64,000 nucleotides of DNA from Haloplanus sp. XH21. Lineage in GTDB: Archaea > Halobacteriota > Halobacteria > Halobacteriales > Haloferacaceae. The stretch spans positions 1,550,001 to 1,614,000 of the forward strand of contig NZ_JALLPL010000001.1 in the NCBI RefSeq assembly GCF_023276355.1. Reading direction: 5' to 3'. A program made the position numbers and the translations under genes. The notes beneath the pieces were generated by a model, which saw only the letters and a list, made by a program, of their open reading frames with translations, made no database searches and had not been told where the DNA came from. Position 1 is the first letter of the stretch. Every line of letters starts with the position of its first letter. Below, in pieces: positions 1-8,691 of this stretch.

Positions 1-1135
1 CCGCACGCGGATTTCGCGCGACGCGGAACTCGCTGACGCTCGCCCGAGCGAAGTCCGGGAACATCTCTTCGACGTGGCCGAGCCACGTCTCTCGCAGTTC
101 CTCGTCGTCCATCTGCCAGACGGCCTCGGACTCGTCCTGGACGTAACTGGCGATGTAGAGCAGGTGGTCGCCGCCGTAGCGCTCGGTCGGGACGAAGTTC
201 GTGTGCTCGATGAGCGCGCCGAAGGGCGCGTCGTGGGCGATGTTGAGCCAGTACGTGTCGGTGAGCGACTCGTCCATCGTCACGACGGCACACACCGCGC
301 CCTGGAAGTCGATGTCGCAGGCGTAGCCCGTCAGGGATTCGAGCACGTTCGGCATCGTCGCGACGACGACGCCGTCGGTCGACTGGATCTCGGCCCGCTC
401 GTCCGTCTCGACGGTGACCGATTCGACCTGTCCGTCGGCCGTCGCGATGTCCGTCGCCCGCGCGCCGGTGACGATGTTCTCGCGACCCACCGCGTCGACG
501 AGGGCGTCGATCAGGACCGCGAACCCGCCCTCGAAGTAGCCGAGGATCTCGCCCCGCCGCAGGTCGCGTTCGCCGCGGAACTTGATGCGCCCGAGCAGCC
601 ACGCCGCGCTCACGTCGTCCTTGCGGTCGCCGAACTTGGCGTCCAGCAGGGGTTCGAAGAAGTTCTCGTAGACGCCGCGCGTGGTGTGTTCGAGCAGGAA
701 CTGTTTGATCGGGACGCCCTCGAAGTCCGCCAGGTCGTCGTAGGTGTCGAACCGCGGAACCCCGCCCCGAACGTCGATTTCGAGGGTCAACAGTCCGAGG
801 CGGAGGGTGTCGTAGAGGCTGAGATGCGGGTAGGCCGCGATCTGTGGCAGAGTGTCCAGTGGATGGACGACGCCGTCGACGTAGTAGGCGTTCTTGCCGA
901 CCAACCACTCCACCCGGTCGCCGAGGCCGAGGTCCGTCGCGAGGTCGACGATGGTCTCCTCGGACTTCGAGAGGTGGTGGTAGAACTTCTCGACGTCGTC
1001 GCCGGCCGTGGCGTAGGTGGCCGCCAGACCGCCGAGGTCGTCGCTCGCCTCCAGCACCGTCGCTTCGTAGCCGTGCTGCTGGAGTCGGTAGGCGGCGGCC
1101 AGGCCCGCGATGCCCCCGCCGACGACGTGAATCAT
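1..1135 (-). CDS. NAD(P)/FAD-dependent amine oxidoreductase-like protein, partial
   Basis: The gene starts with ATG at 1135 on the minus strand and runs off the left edge, so its C-terminus is missing. The N-terminus MIHVVGGGIAGLAAAYRLQ is a Rossmann GxGxxG dinucleotide-binding motif, followed about 20 residues later by an acidic residue (TVLEAS) expected to hold the FAD ribose. This arrangement is typical of the amine oxidase / protoporphyrinogen oxidase / phytoene desaturase superfamily. The middle carries the usual second FAD segment (around VESVTVETDERAEIQSTDGVVVA). The substrate cannot be told from sequence; sterol, carotenoid or porphyrin-type substrates all occur in this family. It is transcribed away from the lipoprotein gene at 1256. 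Confidence 0.8.
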   Translation of the reverse strand, partial: MIHVVGGGIAGLAAAYRLQQHGYEATVLEASDDLGGLAATYATAGDDVEKFYHHLSKSEETIVDLATDLGLGDRVEWLVGKNAYYVDGVVHPLDTLPQIAAYPHLSLYDTLRLGLLTLEIDVRGGVPRFDTYDDLADFEGVPIKQFLLEHTTRGVYENFFEPLLDAKFGDRKDDVSAAWLLGRIKFRGERDLRRGEILGYFEGGFAVLIDALVDAVGRENIVTGARATDIATADGQVESVTVETDERAEIQSTDGVVVATMPNVLESLTGYACDIDFQGAVCAVVTMDESLTDTYWLNIAHDAPFGALIEHTNFVPTERYGGDHLLYIASYVQDESEAVWQMDDEELRETWLGHVEEMFPDFARASVSEFRVARNPRA

Positions 1136-1255
1136 ACGCGTTCTCCGACGGGTACGGGTAAGTGGATTGTGGATCGGCAGCCGGTCGCAGGTTACTACGC
1201 CTGATAACTGGTTACGAACTGGTATATGGACCGATGCTGATCCATGCGCATGGAG

Positions 1256-1852
1256 ATGGATCGGCGGGGGGTTCTCACCGGGCTTGCGGCGAGCAGCGTC
1301 CTTCCGCTCGCGGGCTGTACGGGTGACTCGACATCGGCCGACGACGGCGGCGGGGAGCCCACCCCGGACGAGATGTCAGAGACGCCGGTCGGCGCCAGCG
1401 CGCGCCCGCAACACGACCTCGGCGACCCGTTCACCGTCGGGACGGGCGTGCGGTCGATCCGCTACGTCGTCGAGACCGTCAGTGTGGCCGAACGGATCGG
1501 CACCGAATCGTTCACGACCACCGCGGACGGGCTGTTTCTCGTCGTCGGTCTCACGATGGAGAACGTGGGCGACGAATCCATCGACATCACGTCCCGGCAC
1601 CTCCAGGTGGTCGACAGTCAGGGCCGGACGTTCGACGCCGACGACGAGGCGACCACGTATCTCAGCCAGGACGCGCGGTTCGGGACGGAAGGCATCACGT
1701 TCGAACAGCTCCAGCCAGGGCTCCGACAGACCAGAGCGGTCGCGTTCGACATCGTCTCCGAGGAGTCGTACGCGTTCAAGGTGTCGCCGGCAGGAATCTT
1801 CTCGGACGCGGTTCCGCACTACGTGGCGCTTGGAACCGTCCCGGAGCCGTAG
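1256..1852 (+). CDS. Tat-type lipoprotein with DUF4352-like domain
   Basis: A secreted lipoprotein of about 198 residues. The N-terminus MDRRGVLTGLAASSVLPLAGC combines a twin-arginine signal with a lipobox (LAGC), so it is probably exported folded and lipid-anchored. An acidic, low-complexity linker is followed by a beta-rich domain (PFTVGTGVRSIRYVVETV ... LFLVVGLTMENVGDESIDI) that resembles DUF4352/Ig-like extracellular domains. In-frame ATGs lie at 1244, 1250 and 1256. A TATA-like GTATAT at 1222-1227 predicts initiation near 1250, so the signal-peptide form from 1250 or 1256 is preferred. Function unknown. Confidence 0.8.
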   Translation: MDRRGVLTGLAASSVLPLAGCTGDSTSADDGGGEPTPDEMSETPVGASARPQHDLGDPFTVGTGVRSIRYVVETVSVAERIGTESFTTTADGLFLVVGLTMENVGDESIDITSRHLQVVDSQGRTFDADDEATTYLSQDARFGTEGITFEQLQPGLRQTRAVAFDIVSEESYAFKVSPAGIFSDAVPHYVALGTVPEP

Positions 1853-1938
1853 CTGTCGTACGGTTTTACTGGAAGTCAGGACCGGGGGTTCGGCGGACCG
1901 TCTCGGCGAACCACGGAATACAGTTCCATCGATCCGCT

Positions 1939-3183
1939 TCAGGTCCAGGGGACGGACCGCGACTGCAGTTCGCCCGCTAGCGATCGCCGCATCGCGTCGG
2001 TAGGGTCCGATCGGTTCGCCAGCACCCACATCAGTTTCGCCGTCGCCGTCTCCGGCAGGGTGTCGCCCGCCTCGACGACGCCCGCCTCCAGGAGGTCGCG
2101 CCCCGTGTCGTACACGCGGTCACAGACGCGGCCCTCGAGACACTGGCTGGTCATGGCGACGACGGTGCCGTCGTCGACCAGGTCCTCGATGCGATCGATC
2201 CAGTTCGTGCTGACGTGGCCCAGTCCCGTCCCTTCGATGACGACGCCGGCCGCGCCGTCGAGGTAGTCGAGAGCCGCGGGGTCCATCCCCGGCGTGAACT
2301 TCACGAGTTCGACGCCCGTCTCCAGGTCCGCCGACAGGTCGAGGTCGGTCTCGCCGCGCTCGGGGCCGCTGCGACGGAACGTGACCGCCTCCGTGTCGTA
2401 GTCGACGCGGCCGACCGGCTTCGCGCCCACCGTCTCGAAGGCGTCGCGCCGCGAGGTGTGGTTCTTGCGGACGCGCGTGCCGCGATGAAGGGCACAGGCG
2501 TCGTCGCTCGACGACTCGTGCATACAGACCAGCACGTCCGCGCGGTCGCTCTTTGCGGCCTCGACCGCACAGACGGCGTTCATCACGTTGTCGCTGGAGG
2601 GGCGGTCCGCCGAGCGCTGGCTTCCGGTGAAGACGACCGGCACCGGCGTGTCGAGCATGAACGCGAGCGCCGACGCGCTGTACTGCATCGTGTCGGTGCC
2701 GTGCATGACGACGACGCCGTCGGCACCGGCTTCGATCTCCTCGGCGACGGCCGCGGCGAGGTCCTGCCACACCGCGGGCGTCATGTTCTCCGAGAGGATG
2801 TTGGCGACGACGCGGCCGCGGTAGTTGGCCCGCCCCGCGAGATCCGGCACTGCGCGGAGCACGTCCTCGGCGTCGAACTGGGCGGTCACGGCGCCGGTGC
2901 GGTAGTCGACCGTTGAGGCGATGGTGCCGCCGGTCGAGATGAGCGAAATCGTCGGCAGGTCGTCGTCGAACTCGATGGTCGACGAGCCGTCGCCCTCGGT
3001 TGCGCTCTCGATGTCGTACACGTCGCGTTCGAGCACTTCGACGCTGGCGTCGTCGCGGTCGATGCCGACGTTGTAGCCGCCGCTCAGCTTCACGACGAGG
3101 TCGTCGGCCGTCGTCGAGGGCATGAGGACGCCCTCGTTCTCGACGCCCCCGCGCTCGACGCGGACGCGATCCCCTGGGTTCAT
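1939..3183 (-). CDS. gatD: Glutamyl-tRNA(Gln) amidotransferase subunit D
   Basis: GatD is the asparaginase-like subunit of the archaeal GatDE complex, which converts Glu-tRNA(Gln) to Gln-tRNA(Gln) by supplying ammonia from glutamine or asparagine. The 414-residue protein has an N-terminal small beta domain (residues 1-60) and then an L-asparaginase domain with the first catalytic signature STGGTIAS (83-90) and the second MHGTDTM (159-165). A conserved Lys region (RVRKNHTSRR) follows. The longer frame runs upstream to 3240, but MNPGDRVRV at 3183 matches the usual GatD N-terminus. GatE is not in this window. Confidence 0.95.
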   Translation of the reverse strand: MNPGDRVRVERGGVENEGVLMPSTTADDLVVKLSGGYNVGIDRDDASVEVLERDVYDIESATEGDGSSTIEFDDDLPTISLISTGGTIASTVDYRTGAVTAQFDAEDVLRAVPDLAGRANYRGRVVANILSENMTPAVWQDLAAAVAEEIEAGADGVVVMHGTDTMQYSASALAFMLDTPVPVVFTGSQRSADRPSSDNVMNAVCAVEAAKSDRADVLVCMHESSSDDACALHRGTRVRKNHTSRRDAFETVGAKPVGRVDYDTEAVTFRRSGPERGETDLDLSADLETGVELVKFTPGMDPAALDYLDGAAGVVIEGTGLGHVSTNWIDRIEDLVDDGTVVAMTSQCLEGRVCDRVYDTGRDLLEAGVVEAGDTLPETATAKLMWVLANRSDPTDAMRRSLAGELQSRSVPWT

Positions 3184-3266
3184 GCGTCGGGCTATCGCCC
3201 GGGCGGACTTGAATCCATTCGTTCCCGCGTCACAACGCACTTGACCGTCGCCGTCACAGTCACGGT

Positions 3267-3638
3267 ATGGGTCGCCTTCGCCGCGTGTTCGCGCCGCGAC
3301 AGTTCCTCCTGGCGCTCGCGCTCTCGATCGCCGGCCTCGTCGCCGGGAGCGCCGTCCCCGTCGTCGGCATCGTCGGCCGGTTTCTGGGCGTCGCGCTCGC
3401 GGGCTTCTGTCTCGCGTTCGTCGACTCCGAGCGCCGGTACGTCGAAGCGGGTCTCGCGGGCGCTCTCGCCGCCGGCGCGGGGTTCGTGCTGTCGGCGTTC
3501 ACCTCCGCGTTCGCACCCATAGCCGCCGACTACGGCCTCCGCATCGCGGGCGTCGGGGTCACCGCCGGACTGGTCGCGGCGCTGCTCGGGCATTACTTCG
3601 GTCGCGATCTCCGGGCGGGACTGACGCGGGACCTCTGA
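3267..3638 (+). CDS. Small membrane protein of unknown function
   Basis: A 123-residue protein with about four hydrophobic segments: residues 12-30, 33-53, 60-82 and 90-107. It begins with a basic stretch (MGRLRRVFAPRQF) and ends with a charged tail, suggesting an integral membrane protein with an inside N-terminus. It is divergent from gatD, and its stop codon directly abuts the stop of the convergent winged-helix gene at 3639. I do not recognise the family. Confidence 0.75.
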   Translation: MGRLRRVFAPRQFLLALALSIAGLVAGSAVPVVGIVGRFLGVALAGFCLAFVDSERRYVEAGLAGALAAGAGFVLSAFTSAFAPIAADYGLRIAGVGVTAGLVAALLGHYFGRDLRAGLTRDL

Positions 3639-4292
3639 TCAGGCGAGTCGCCACTCGTCGCCCTCGCGCTCGATCAACCCGCGGTCGGCGAGCGTGTTCA
3701 GCGCCCCTCGGACGGCGTCGGTCGGCGCCTCGACGGCGTCGACGATCTCCGCCGTCGTGCCGGAGGCCGTCGCAACCGCGGCGAGCACCTCCGCGTGGAA
3801 CCGGCTGTCGGCGTCGACGCCGAGGTGGTCGTCGAGGCGGTCGAGGATCTCCGTGACCCGGCCGTACACCCACCGCTGGGCCAGGGAGAGTTCGTTCTCC
3901 AGCGTCTGCAACTGGTCGAACGCCGCCGCGAGTTCGCCGACGTCGTCGTCGGCCTGGGCCGGCGTGTCGAGCGAGAGGTGTCGACAGCGGCCGTTCATGT
4001 CGAGACTCGGATTCGCCGGATAGGCGCTCTTGACGCCGAACCCGTACGGCGAGACGCTCACCTCGAGGCGAAGGTTGCGCGAGATATGGAAGTATTTCCG
4101 ACGCTGATCGTCGGTGTGACTCTCGACCAGTCCCGCCTCCTCCAGTTTCCGGAGATGGTCGATGACCGCCTTCGGACTCACGCCGAGATACTCGCTGATC
4201 TCGGTGACATAACAGGGCTTTCGAGACAGCAGTCGAAGGATCCGCCGGCGGTTCTCGTTGCCGAGGAGATCGAGTAGTACCGCCGAGTCCAT
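3639..4292 (-). CDS. ArsR-type winged-helix transcriptional regulator
   Basis: A 217-residue DNA-binding protein. Residues 5-70 form an ArsR-like winged helix (LLGNENRRRILRLLSRKPCYVTEISEYLGVSPKAVIDHLRKLEEAGLV), in which the recognition helix is SPKAVIDHLRKL. A linker with a Cys (NGRCRHLSL) and a helical segment lead to a second small helical/winged region at the C-terminus (TAEIVDAVEAPTDAVRGALNTLADRGLIEREGD). A TATA-like tract lies near 4313-4320 on the minus strand, giving an essentially leaderless transcript from 4292. The regulated genes are not evident; the neighbours are gatD and bolA. Confidence 0.85.
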   Translation of the reverse strand: MDSAVLLDLLGNENRRRILRLLSRKPCYVTEISEYLGVSPKAVIDHLRKLEEAGLVESHTDDQRRKYFHISRNLRLEVSVSPYGFGVKSAYPANPSLDMNGRCRHLSLDTPAQADDDVGELAAAFDQLQTLENELSLAQRWVYGRVTEILDRLDDHLGVDADSRFHAEVLAAVATASGTTAEIVDAVEAPTDAVRGALNTLADRGLIEREGDEWRLA

Positions 4293-4381
4293 AACGTGAG
4301 GTTAGCGGCGGTAGGTAAAAAGGCTCCGCATGCTGCCCCCCGATCCGTCAGCTTTTCCGCCGTGACCGCCCGAGTCGGGGT

Positions 4382-4651
4382 ATGGACACTGCCGAGGTCG
4401 AACGACTCATCGAGGAGGGCATCGAGGACGCCGACGCGACGGTCACCAAGCCCCGCGTGCCCGACGAGGACCACGAGGACGCCCACTTCGCCGCCGTCGT
4501 CGTCTCGCCGGCCTTCGAGGACCTGTCGCTCGTCCAGCAACACGAACTCGTCTACGACGCGCTCGACGGCTACATGACGACCGACATCCACGCCCTGGAG
4601 ATGAAGACTTACACGCCCGAGGCGTACGAGGAACACGGCCCCGAGGCGTAG
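4382..4651 (+). CDS. BolA family protein
   Basis: An 89-residue protein with the BolA fold: an N-terminal helix (DTAEVERLIEEGIEDADATVT), a beta hairpin ending in HFAAVVVSPAFEDLSLVQQHELVYDAL, and the conserved C-terminal pattern DIHALEMKTYTPEEY-like (residues 71-82). BolA proteins act in iron-sulfur or thiol-iron homeostasis, usually with monothiol glutaredoxins; the archaeal role is not established. The His of the VSPAF-LVQQH region and the DIHAL motif are present. It lies just upstream of fumC, separated by 37 bp that contain a separate TATA-like tract, so co-transcription is optional. Confidence 0.9.
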   Translation: MDTAEVERLIEEGIEDADATVTKPRVPDEDHEDAHFAAVVVSPAFEDLSLVQQHELVYDALDGYMTTDIHALEMKTYTPEAYEEHGPEA

Positions 4652-4688
4652 CGGTAACTTTTACGACGCGGCTCCCGTCGGTCTCCGC

Positions 4689-6119
4689 ATGAGCGACGAC
4701 TCCGAGACCGACGGCGACGTCCGGACCGAACGGGACAGCCTCGGCGAGATTCGCGTGCCCGCCGACGCGTACTGGGGCGCCCAGACCCAGCGCGCCGTCC
4801 AGAACTTCCCCATCAGCGACGAAACATTCGGTCGGCGGTTCGTCCGCGCGCTCGGCATCGTCAAGAAGTCCGCAGCGCGGGCCAACCGCGACTTGGGTCT
4901 CCTCGACGACGAGGTGGCCGACGCCATCGTCGCCGCCGCCGACGAGGTCATCGCCGGCGAGCACGACGACCAGTTCCCGGTCGATGTCTTCCAAACGGGG
5001 TCGGGCACCTCCTCGAACATGAACGCCAACGAGGTTATCGCCAACCGGGCGGCCGAACGGCTCGGCCACGAGGTGGGCGACCGAGTCGTCCATCCGAACG
5101 ACCACGTCAACTTCGGGCAGTCCTCGAACGACGTGATTCCGACGGCGATGCACGTCGCCGCCCTGGAGGCGGTCCAGAACGATCTGGTTCCCGCCTTGGA
5201 GACGCTGGCGGCCGAACTCGACGCCAAAGCGGAGGCGTTCGACGGCGTGGTCAAGACCGGCCGCACCCACCTGCAGGACGCCACGCCCGTCCGCCTCGGC
5301 CAGGAGTTCGGCGGCTACCGAACCCAGGTCGAGAAGGGGATCGACCGCTGTGAGTCGGTCACGCCACGGCTGGCCGAACTCGCCCTCGGCGGAACGGCCA
5401 CGGGAACGGGATTGAACACGCATCCGGAGTTCCCCGAACGCGCCGCGGAGTACATCGCTGCCGAGACGGGGCTCCCCTTCCGCGAGGCCGACGATCACTT
5501 CGAGGCACAGGCCGCCCACGACGCCATGAGCGAGGCCCACGGCGCGCTCCGGACGGTCGCTGGCTCGCTCAACAAAATCGCCAACGATCTTCGCCTGCTC
5601 GCGTCCGGCCCACGCAACGGTCTGGGCGAGATCGAACAGCCCGAAAATCAGCCCGGGTCCTCCATCATGCCCGGGAAGATCAACCCCGTCGTCGCCGAGG
5701 CGGTCAATCAGGTCCACACCCAGGTCGTCGGCAACGACGCCGCAGTCTCCGCCGGTGCGGCCGGCGGGCAACTCGACCTCAACCTCTACAAGCCCGTCGT
5801 CGCTCACAATTTCCTCCAATCCACCGACGTCCTCGCGAACGCTGCGGAGGCGTTCGCCGAGAAGTTCGTCGCCAAACTGGAAGCGAACGAGGCCCACTGC
5901 GAGGCGGCCGTCGAGCGGTCGATGGCGCTCGCGACGGCGCTCAACCCCGCCATCGGCTACGACAAGGCCTCCGAAGTGGCGAAGACGGCGCTCAAGGAGG
6001 ACAAGACCGTGCGCGAGGTGGCCGTCGAGAAGGGGTACCTGACCGAGGACGAGGCCGACGACGTACTCGACCCCGAGCGGATGACCCACCGCGGCATCCT
6101 CAGCGCCGACGACGAGTGA
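4689..6119 (+). CDS. fumC: Class II fumarate hydratase
   Basis: Fumarase C catalyses the reversible hydration of fumarate to L-malate in the citric acid cycle as a cytosolic homotetramer. The 476-residue protein is full length. It contains the substrate-binding motif SGTSSNMNANEV (near residues 104-115), the catalytic-base segment TGRTHLQDATPV (near 193-204), and the fumarase/aspartase signature GSSIMPGKINPV (near 324-335). It starts with an acidic halophilic extension (MSDDSETDGD). An A/T tract (AACTTTTACG) about 30 bp upstream of 4689 is a plausible TATA box. The malic enzyme at 17933 is metabolically adjacent. Confidence 0.97.
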   Translation: MSDDSETDGDVRTERDSLGEIRVPADAYWGAQTQRAVQNFPISDETFGRRFVRALGIVKKSAARANRDLGLLDDEVADAIVAAADEVIAGEHDDQFPVDVFQTGSGTSSNMNANEVIANRAAERLGHEVGDRVVHPNDHVNFGQSSNDVIPTAMHVAALEAVQNDLVPALETLAAELDAKAEAFDGVVKTGRTHLQDATPVRLGQEFGGYRTQVEKGIDRCESVTPRLAELALGGTATGTGLNTHPEFPERAAEYIAAETGLPFREADDHFEAQAAHDAMSEAHGALRTVAGSLNKIANDLRLLASGPRNGLGEIEQPENQPGSSIMPGKINPVVAEAVNQVHTQVVGNDAAVSAGAAGGQLDLNLYKPVVAHNFLQSTDVLANAAEAFAEKFVAKLEANEAHCEAAVERSMALATALNPAIGYDKASEVAKTALKEDKTVREVAVEKGYLTEDEADDVLDPERMTHRGILSADDE

Positions 6120-6201
6120 GGCGGATCGGCGTGAACCACCAGTAAAACGAGCCGTCCGAGACTGAGGCGACGCGTCAGCGGCGGCGCCTCGGGAGCGAAT
6201 C

Positions 6202-7752
6202 TCATTCCCGGAGGCGGAGCGTCGCGAGTACGACGGCGACCACAGCCACGACGACGTCGAACCCGGGTGCCCCGCCGCTGGTTCCGGTCGCTGCGGGGGT
6301 CGTCCCCGTCGTCTCGCCGCCGGCTGTCGCCGTGGCGCCCTCCGCCGCCGGCATCGGATCGACGCCGCCGTCCGCTCCCTCGACGAACGGGTGGTCGCCG
6401 CGGTCCAGTTCGGCCCCGCTCGCCGCCCCGTCGCCGTCCGGATCGAGCGACTCCGCGGCGACGTAATATCGGGGGTTCTCGGGGAGCGGCGGCAGGGCGT
6501 CGCCGACGACGTAGCGGTCCAGCCACGATCCGATCGACTCGTCGCCGGTCACGCCGATCACCGCCGCGCGGAAGGCGCGGTAGTCCCGGAACGACTCGGA
6601 TCGCCCCTCGAAGACATCACGGAGGTCCCGCTCACCGCCGGTCCGGCGCTGGATCCGTGCGTCGAGCGCCGCGAGGACGTGTGCGCCCTTGTCGTAATGG
6701 GCGGTCGTCCCCCGCCAGGTCCACGGTTGCGAGAGGATCACCGACTGCCGGTCGGGAGCGTACTCGGGCGCGCGGAGTCCGTCGAGGAACTCGTCGTAGG
6801 TGCCGACGCCGTCGTTGAGCGCGAAGACGCGGCCGTAATACTCCGCCGCCGCCTCCGTCAGCCACGCCGCATCCCCGGCCCCGACCGGTCCGAGGCGCGT
6901 GTGGACGTATTCGTGGGCGAAGACGGTCCCCGTGTCGGCGAACTGGAGCGCCGCCTCGCTCACCCAGAACGCGTCGTCGACGGTCGCTGCCTCGATGCCC
7001 TCGGTCTCCGAGGCGTTCAACGGGAGAACGAATACGGTCACTGCGTCCCGCTGGACGCCGAAGTCAAAGTGTTCGTTCGCGGTGCGGAGGAAGTCTGCTG
7101 CCCGCGACGTGTCGACGTCCTCGCCCCCGAGGACGAACGTCGCTCGCTCGTCGGCGACCGTCACGTTCCGGCGGTCGTGCGCCCCGAGATACGCCAGGTG
7201 GCTGGCCGCGTACCCGGGTTCATCGCTCGCGACGCCGAAGGCGGTGGTTCTGACCGGTCGCTGGTCAGTCCGGGCCTGGACCCGGGTGTTCGGCTCCGAG
7301 ACCAGCCCCCAATCTTCGCGCTCGACGCCGCGTACGCCGTCGGCGAGCGACTCGCCGACCGCGAGTCGCACCGAGACGCTCGGGCGTTCGGTCTCACCGT
7401 CCCAGCGGAACCACCCACTCGAGCGCTCGAACCCGTCGGTCGATGCGACCGAGACGCCGTCGGCCGACGTGCTCGGTATGCCGACCCGGAGTCCCGTCAC
7501 CGACGGCGGGATCCGGTAGTCGAACGTGATCGTCACGCTCCCCGGTTCCGGATTCCGCGAGGCGATGGCGCGCTGGTGGATGACCGGCCGGTCCTGCTGT
7601 GGAGCGATCGGCATCGCCGCCGCGTCGACGGCCGGCGTCCACGTCGCCGTCGCCTCGGCCGCCGTCTCAGTTCCGCCGGCGACGGCTGGCGCCGACCCAG
7701 CGGCGACGAGCAGTACCACGAGAACCAGCGTTCCCACCCGACGGTCGAGCAT
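6202..7752 (-). CDS. Secreted gluzincin-type metallopeptidase-like protein with PGF-CTERM anchor
   Basis: A 516-residue exported protein. It has an N-terminal signal peptide (VGTLVLVVLLVAAGSAPAVAGG), a beta-rich N-domain, a zinc-protease motif HEYVH (within VFAHEYVHTRLG) followed by WLTEAAAEYYG, which supplies the downstream Glu ligand as in M1/M61 enzymes. A calcium-binding-like DPDGDGAASGAELDRGD segment and a Thr/Ala-rich linker follow. The last ~24 residues (APGF, a hydrophobic helix, then LRLRE) form a PGF-CTERM sorting signal. The protein should therefore be processed by archaeosortase A (gene at 22514-23458) and lipid-anchored on the cell surface. The substrate is unknown. Confidence 0.87.
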   Translation of the reverse strand: MLDRRVGTLVLVVLLVAAGSAPAVAGGTETAAEATATWTPAVDAAAMPIAPQQDRPVIHQRAIASRNPEPGSVTITFDYRIPPSVTGLRVGIPSTSADGVSVASTDGFERSSGWFRWDGETERPSVSVRLAVGESLADGVRGVEREDWGLVSEPNTRVQARTDQRPVRTTAFGVASDEPGYAASHLAYLGAHDRRNVTVADERATFVLGGEDVDTSRAADFLRTANEHFDFGVQRDAVTVFVLPLNASETEGIEAATVDDAFWVSEAALQFADTGTVFAHEYVHTRLGPVGAGDAAWLTEAAAEYYGRVFALNDGVGTYDEFLDGLRAPEYAPDRQSVILSQPWTWRGTTAHYDKGAHVLAALDARIQRRTGGERDLRDVFEGRSESFRDYRAFRAAVIGVTGDESIGSWLDRYVVGDALPPLPENPRYYVAAESLDPDGDGAASGAELDRGDHPFVEGADGGVDPMPAAEGATATAGGETTGTTPAATGTSGGAPGFDVVVAVVAVVLATLRLRE

Positions 7753-7836
7753 GGCCCGCCTTGGGAGTGGGGTGGCAAGTATCTGTGGCCCCTCGCGCAG
7801 TACGCGGCGTCGCTCGGGGCGCGAAAAACACCGATC

Positions 7837-8691
7837 CTACTCCGCGTCGAGTCGCTCGGCGGCGTCGCGAGCCAGCAGCGGTTCGGCGTTCGGCGTCGGC
7901 AGCGTCACCACGTCCTCGCTCGCGAGGTCGTACTCGCGCTCGTCGACGCCGAAGATCTCGCCCACGTCGCGAGTGATGCGGAGAGTCGTGCGGTCGGCGT
8001 CCGGGGTGTCGCCCCCGTCGGGCGTGGGCGATCCGCCGCCGTCGACCGAGGCAGGCGAAGAGTCCGCGTCGCCGTGCCCGGTGGGGGCCGTATCGTCCTC
8101 GCTCGAAGGGGTCGTGGTTGTGGGACCGGCCTCGGCAGACGTCTCCGTGCCGCCGCCCATCGCCTCCGCGAGGAGGTCGTCCGGATCCGGCGGCGACGGC
8201 TCGTCCGATGGTTCCGGGGACGGGTCGGTCGACGCGGGGTCCGGGTCGGCATCGGGTGTCGCGTCGTCGCCCGCGTCGTCCGTCGCGGCCGAATCGGCGT
8301 CGGCATCGCCGACGAGAGAACCGATCACCATCTCGCGGTTGTCCTCGATGCGGGCGACCAGATCCTCGAACAGTTCGCGCTCCTCGTCGGTGAGGCCCTC
8401 GTCTTCGGTAGCCATGCCCGCGGCGGCGAACGTCGCACGCTTGACGATTTTTCCCACCCGGCGCTCGTAGATGCTCTCGACGACGCCCTCGGCCGTCTCG
8501 ATCTCGTCCGTGAGCCGCGTGACTTCCGGCGAGGAGAAGGGATCGTCCGCCTCTTTGGCAGCCTGTTCGCGTTCCGCCTTGCGCTCGGCGATATACTCAG
8601 CCACGTCCTGGTAGAACGAGTCCCGCAGGTGCTGGAGGCTGTCTTTCTGCCGTTCGGTGCGCTGGACGGAGCGCAGTTCCTCGACGTTCAT
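7837..8691 (-). CDS. DNA replication factor GINS (Gins51-type)
   Basis: GINS is a core part of the archaeal CMG-like replicative helicase with MCM and GAN/Cdc45. The 284-residue protein begins MNVEELRSVQRTERQKDSLQHL with an N-terminal helical A-domain (to about residue 140). A very acidic low-complexity linker follows, then a small beta B-domain at the C-terminus (TTLRITRDVGEIFGVDEREYDLASEDVVTLPTPNAEPLL), the order expected for Gins51. The start at 8691 overlaps the priS stop as ATGA, so translation is probably coupled. The longer upstream frame to 8742 is rejected because it runs into priS. Pairing with priS is a conserved archaeal arrangement. Confidence 0.9.
   Translation of the reverse strand: MNVEELRSVQRTERQKDSLQHLRDSFYQDVAEYIAERKAEREQAAKEADDPFSSPEVTRLTDEIETAEGVVESIYERRVGKIVKRATFAAAGMATEDEGLTDEERELFEDLVARIEDNREMVIGSLVGDADADSAATDDAGDDATPDADPDPASTDPSPEPSDEPSPPDPDDLLAEAMGGGTETSAEAGPTTTTPSSEDDTAPTGHGDADSSPASVDGGGSPTPDGGDTPDADRTTLRITRDVGEIFGVDEREYDLASEDVVTLPTPNAEPLLARDAAERLDAE

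Noticed and set aside
74-1204. Long plus-strand open frame opposite the FAD oxidoreductase
   Set aside because: It is the antisense shadow of a clear Rossmann-fold protein; the translated product has no domain features and arises from GC-rich codon bias.
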